In this document: positions 5,273 to 6,311 of the stretch, one piece after another
Layout: the number at the start of each line of letters is the position of its first letter
Numbering within the stretch: position 1 is the stretch's first letter
From: an uncultured Saprospiraceae bacterium
GTDB taxonomy: Bacteria > Bacteroidota > Bacteroidia > Chitinophagales > Saprospiraceae
Assembly: GCA_937959375.1 (NCBI GenBank)
Contig: CALGLS010000007.1
Location: forward strand, 1-6,311
Length of the DNA: 6,311 nt
Direction of reading: 5' to 3'
Notes under the pieces: generated by a model
Seen by the model: the letters and a program-made list of their open reading frames with translations, nothing else
Told to the model about the DNA's origin: nothing
The model's database searches: none
Made by a program: the position numbers and the translations under genes

Positions 5273-5497
5273 TTGAGAGAACCATCACTAAAAAAAGACG
5301 ATCGTGCCATCGTAATTGGTATCGACGGATCACTAGAGCTACGTGCATTTCTGCTGGCTAATGGCATCAGTATTGGAACCATCTTCTCAGTCAATTACAG
5401 TCCTTCCTTCACCCAGTTAATCAACCTTACTATCGGCAGCAAAATGATGAGCCTACGCATGGATGATTTTAACCAAATCGAGTGGATCAAGATATGA
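5273..5497 (+). CDS. feoA: FeoA, ferrous iron transport accessory protein
   Basis: The 74-residue cytoplasmic protein has the size and pattern of the FeoA SH3-like domain. An N-terminal LKKDDRAIVIGI strand is followed by LELRAFLLANGISIGTIFSV (residues 21-40), corresponding to the conserved family core R-x-x-L-L-x-x-G-x-x-x-G-x-x-x-x-V. The chain ends in SLRMDDFNQIEWIKI. FeoA supports FeoB in ferrous-iron uptake, probably by contacting the FeoB cytoplasmic region. The start must be the TTG at 5273: the frame is open back only to a stop at 5228, contains no ATG, and the next Met is far inside the domain. No clear promoter, Shine-Dalgarno or Fur-type palindrome is visible in the 95 bp upstream. 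Its TGA overlaps the feoB start (ATGA at 5494-5497), so the two are almost certainly translationally coupled. Confidence 0.88.
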   Translation: MREPSLKKDDRAIVIGIDGSLELRAFLLANGISIGTIFSVNYSPSFTQLINLTIGSKMMSLRMDDFNQIEWIKI

Positions 5498-6311
5498 GTG
5501 CACAACAGGACATTGTACTAATCGGTAAACCCAATTCTGGGAAAAGTAGCTTATTCAACCAACTCACCGGACTTAATCAAAAAATTGGAAACTTTGCAGG
5601 CGTAACGGTAGAACGAAAAAAAGGTGTTTTTAATAAATCCACCATCATCGATTTACCAGGATTGAAGTCTCTCCGAATTACCTCTCCCGAAGAAGTTATT
5701 TCTAAAAACGCCATTCTTGAACATGCTAAAGAAGGTAAACCAATTGTATTTGTCTCAAGTGGAACACAGCTGGAAGATCATCTTATTCTGTTTTCAGAAA
5801 TAGCTGACCTGAACGCACCTATGATTCTGATTATCAACTTCAAAGATGAATTGGTCAAAAATAAAATACAAGTTGATACTGCCAAAATAAAAGACCTAAT
5901 TGGCTGCCCCGTTATCATGATGAATTCGAGAAAGGGTGATGGCTTAGAACAATTGAAGCAACTCATTGATAAAAATAAGTTTACCGTTCCTCACACTGTT
6001 TGTAGATCTGGATACGATGCTTTTGATAATGGTCAATATGTGAATCATTACTATGAAACCTTGGGGAATGAAAATCCGGTTGCAGAACGTGAAGAAGAAT
6101 TCCTAAAACGACGAAAAACCATTCATGGCCTTATACAAGCTGCGGTTAAAAACACCAATGCTAAGACCTACTTGACCAACACAAAAAAGTGGGATCAATA
6201 TCTGCTACACCCTATTTTCGGAATGTTCTTTTTCTTAGGAATCATGTGGATGGTATTCCAAGCAGTTTTTACCCTCTCCGGTTATCCAATGGATTTAATT
6301 GATTCAAGTTT
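5494..6311 (+). CDS. feoB: FeoB, ferrous iron transporter, N-terminal part (cut by window end)
   Basis: The first 272 residues are present and the frame runs off the window; full-length FeoB is usually about 700 residues. The start is the ATG inside the ATGA overlap with feoA. An N-terminal G-protein domain shows G1 GKPNSGKS (11-18), the G2 region NFAGVTVERKKG (33-44) with Thr38, G3 DLPG (53-56), G4 N-F-K-D (115-118) and a G5-like MMNSRKGDG (142-150). A helical GDI-like region follows (about 165-225). The first membrane segment lies near residues 241-261, introduced by the typical W-D-x-x-L-L-H-P-I-F-G. FeoB sits in the inner membrane and imports Fe(II); nucleotide binding by its G domain regulates this. 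Switch II is unusual: DLPGLKSL instead of DLPGTYSL, and VSSGTQLEDHL where VVDATNLERNL is typical. The nucleotide-binding motifs remain intact, so I regard it as divergent rather than broken. Confidence 0.93.
   Translation, partial: MSAQQDIVLIGKPNSGKSSLFNQLTGLNQKIGNFAGVTVERKKGVFNKSTIIDLPGLKSLRITSPEEVISKNAILEHAKEGKPIVFVSSGTQLEDHLILFSEIADLNAPMILIINFKDELVKNKIQVDTAKIKDLIGCPVIMMNSRKGDGLEQLKQLIDKNKFTVPHTVCRSGYDAFDNGQYVNHYYETLGNENPVAEREEEFLKRRKTIHGLIQAAVKNTNAKTYLTNTKKWDQYLLHPIFGMFFFLGIMWMVFQAVFTLSGYPMDLIDSS

Noticed and set aside
5778..5966. Minus-strand open frame of 62 codons opposite feoB
   Set aside because: It lies inside the feoB G domain, whose reading frame is clearly the real one.
1..6311. 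Mobile element genes, CRISPR arrays, tRNA/rRNA genes, toxin-antitoxin or phage-defence systems
   Set aside because: No transposase, integrase, regularly spaced repeats, cloverleaf or defence motif was found on either strand; DUF4259 alone does not indicate a defence or immunity locus.

Overview
The window looks like a chromosomal segment of a low-GC member of the Bacteroidota. Three things point there: exact or near matches to the Bacteroidota promoter signature (a -33 TTG/TTTG, about 19-21 bp, then a -7 TAnnTTTG) before most genes; three short lipoproteins with lipobox signal peptides ending at Cys17; and protein families common in that phylum (a DUF6503-like lipoprotein, a lipocalin-like lipoprotein, and a 157-residue Lys-rich orphan resembling conserved hypothetical proteins of the phylum). 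Class or genus cannot be fixed from the sequence.

Layout, left to right. 1-182: a short non-coding stretch with a candidate promoter and a 14-bp palindrome that probably controls the next gene. 183-758 (+): TetR-family repressor. 867-1301 (+): DUF4259 protein with its own clear promoter. 1548-2528 (+): exported lipid-anchored alpha/beta hydrolase of the prolyl-oligopeptidase/dienelactone-hydrolase type with an intact catalytic triad. 2529-2888: 360 bp without a gene, holding copy A of a dispersed repeat. 3296-2889 (-): small lipocalin-like lipoprotein. 3297-3574: divergent promoter region with a long imperfect hairpin. 3575-4048 (+): conserved orphan helical protein. 4049-4373: 325 bp without a gene, holding copy B of the same repeat. 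4374-5177 (+): DUF6503-like lipoprotein. 5273-5497 (+) and 5494-6311 (+, cut by the window end): feoA and feoB, the ferrous-iron uptake pair, with overlapping stop and start codons.

The genes do not form one pathway. Apart from the coupled feoAB pair, most have their own promoter and look like independent units. No transposase, integrase, CRISPR, tRNA, rRNA or recognisable defence system is present.

The most unusual content is non-coding. Two directly oriented copies of a ~140-bp intergenic repeat follow plus-strand genes; blocks of 19 and 20 bp are identical between them, and a palindrome in it keeps its pairing despite base changes. A 62-nt imperfect inverted repeat lies between two divergent promoters. 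These are the best candidates for something undescribed, but I see no evidence of a new multi-gene system.
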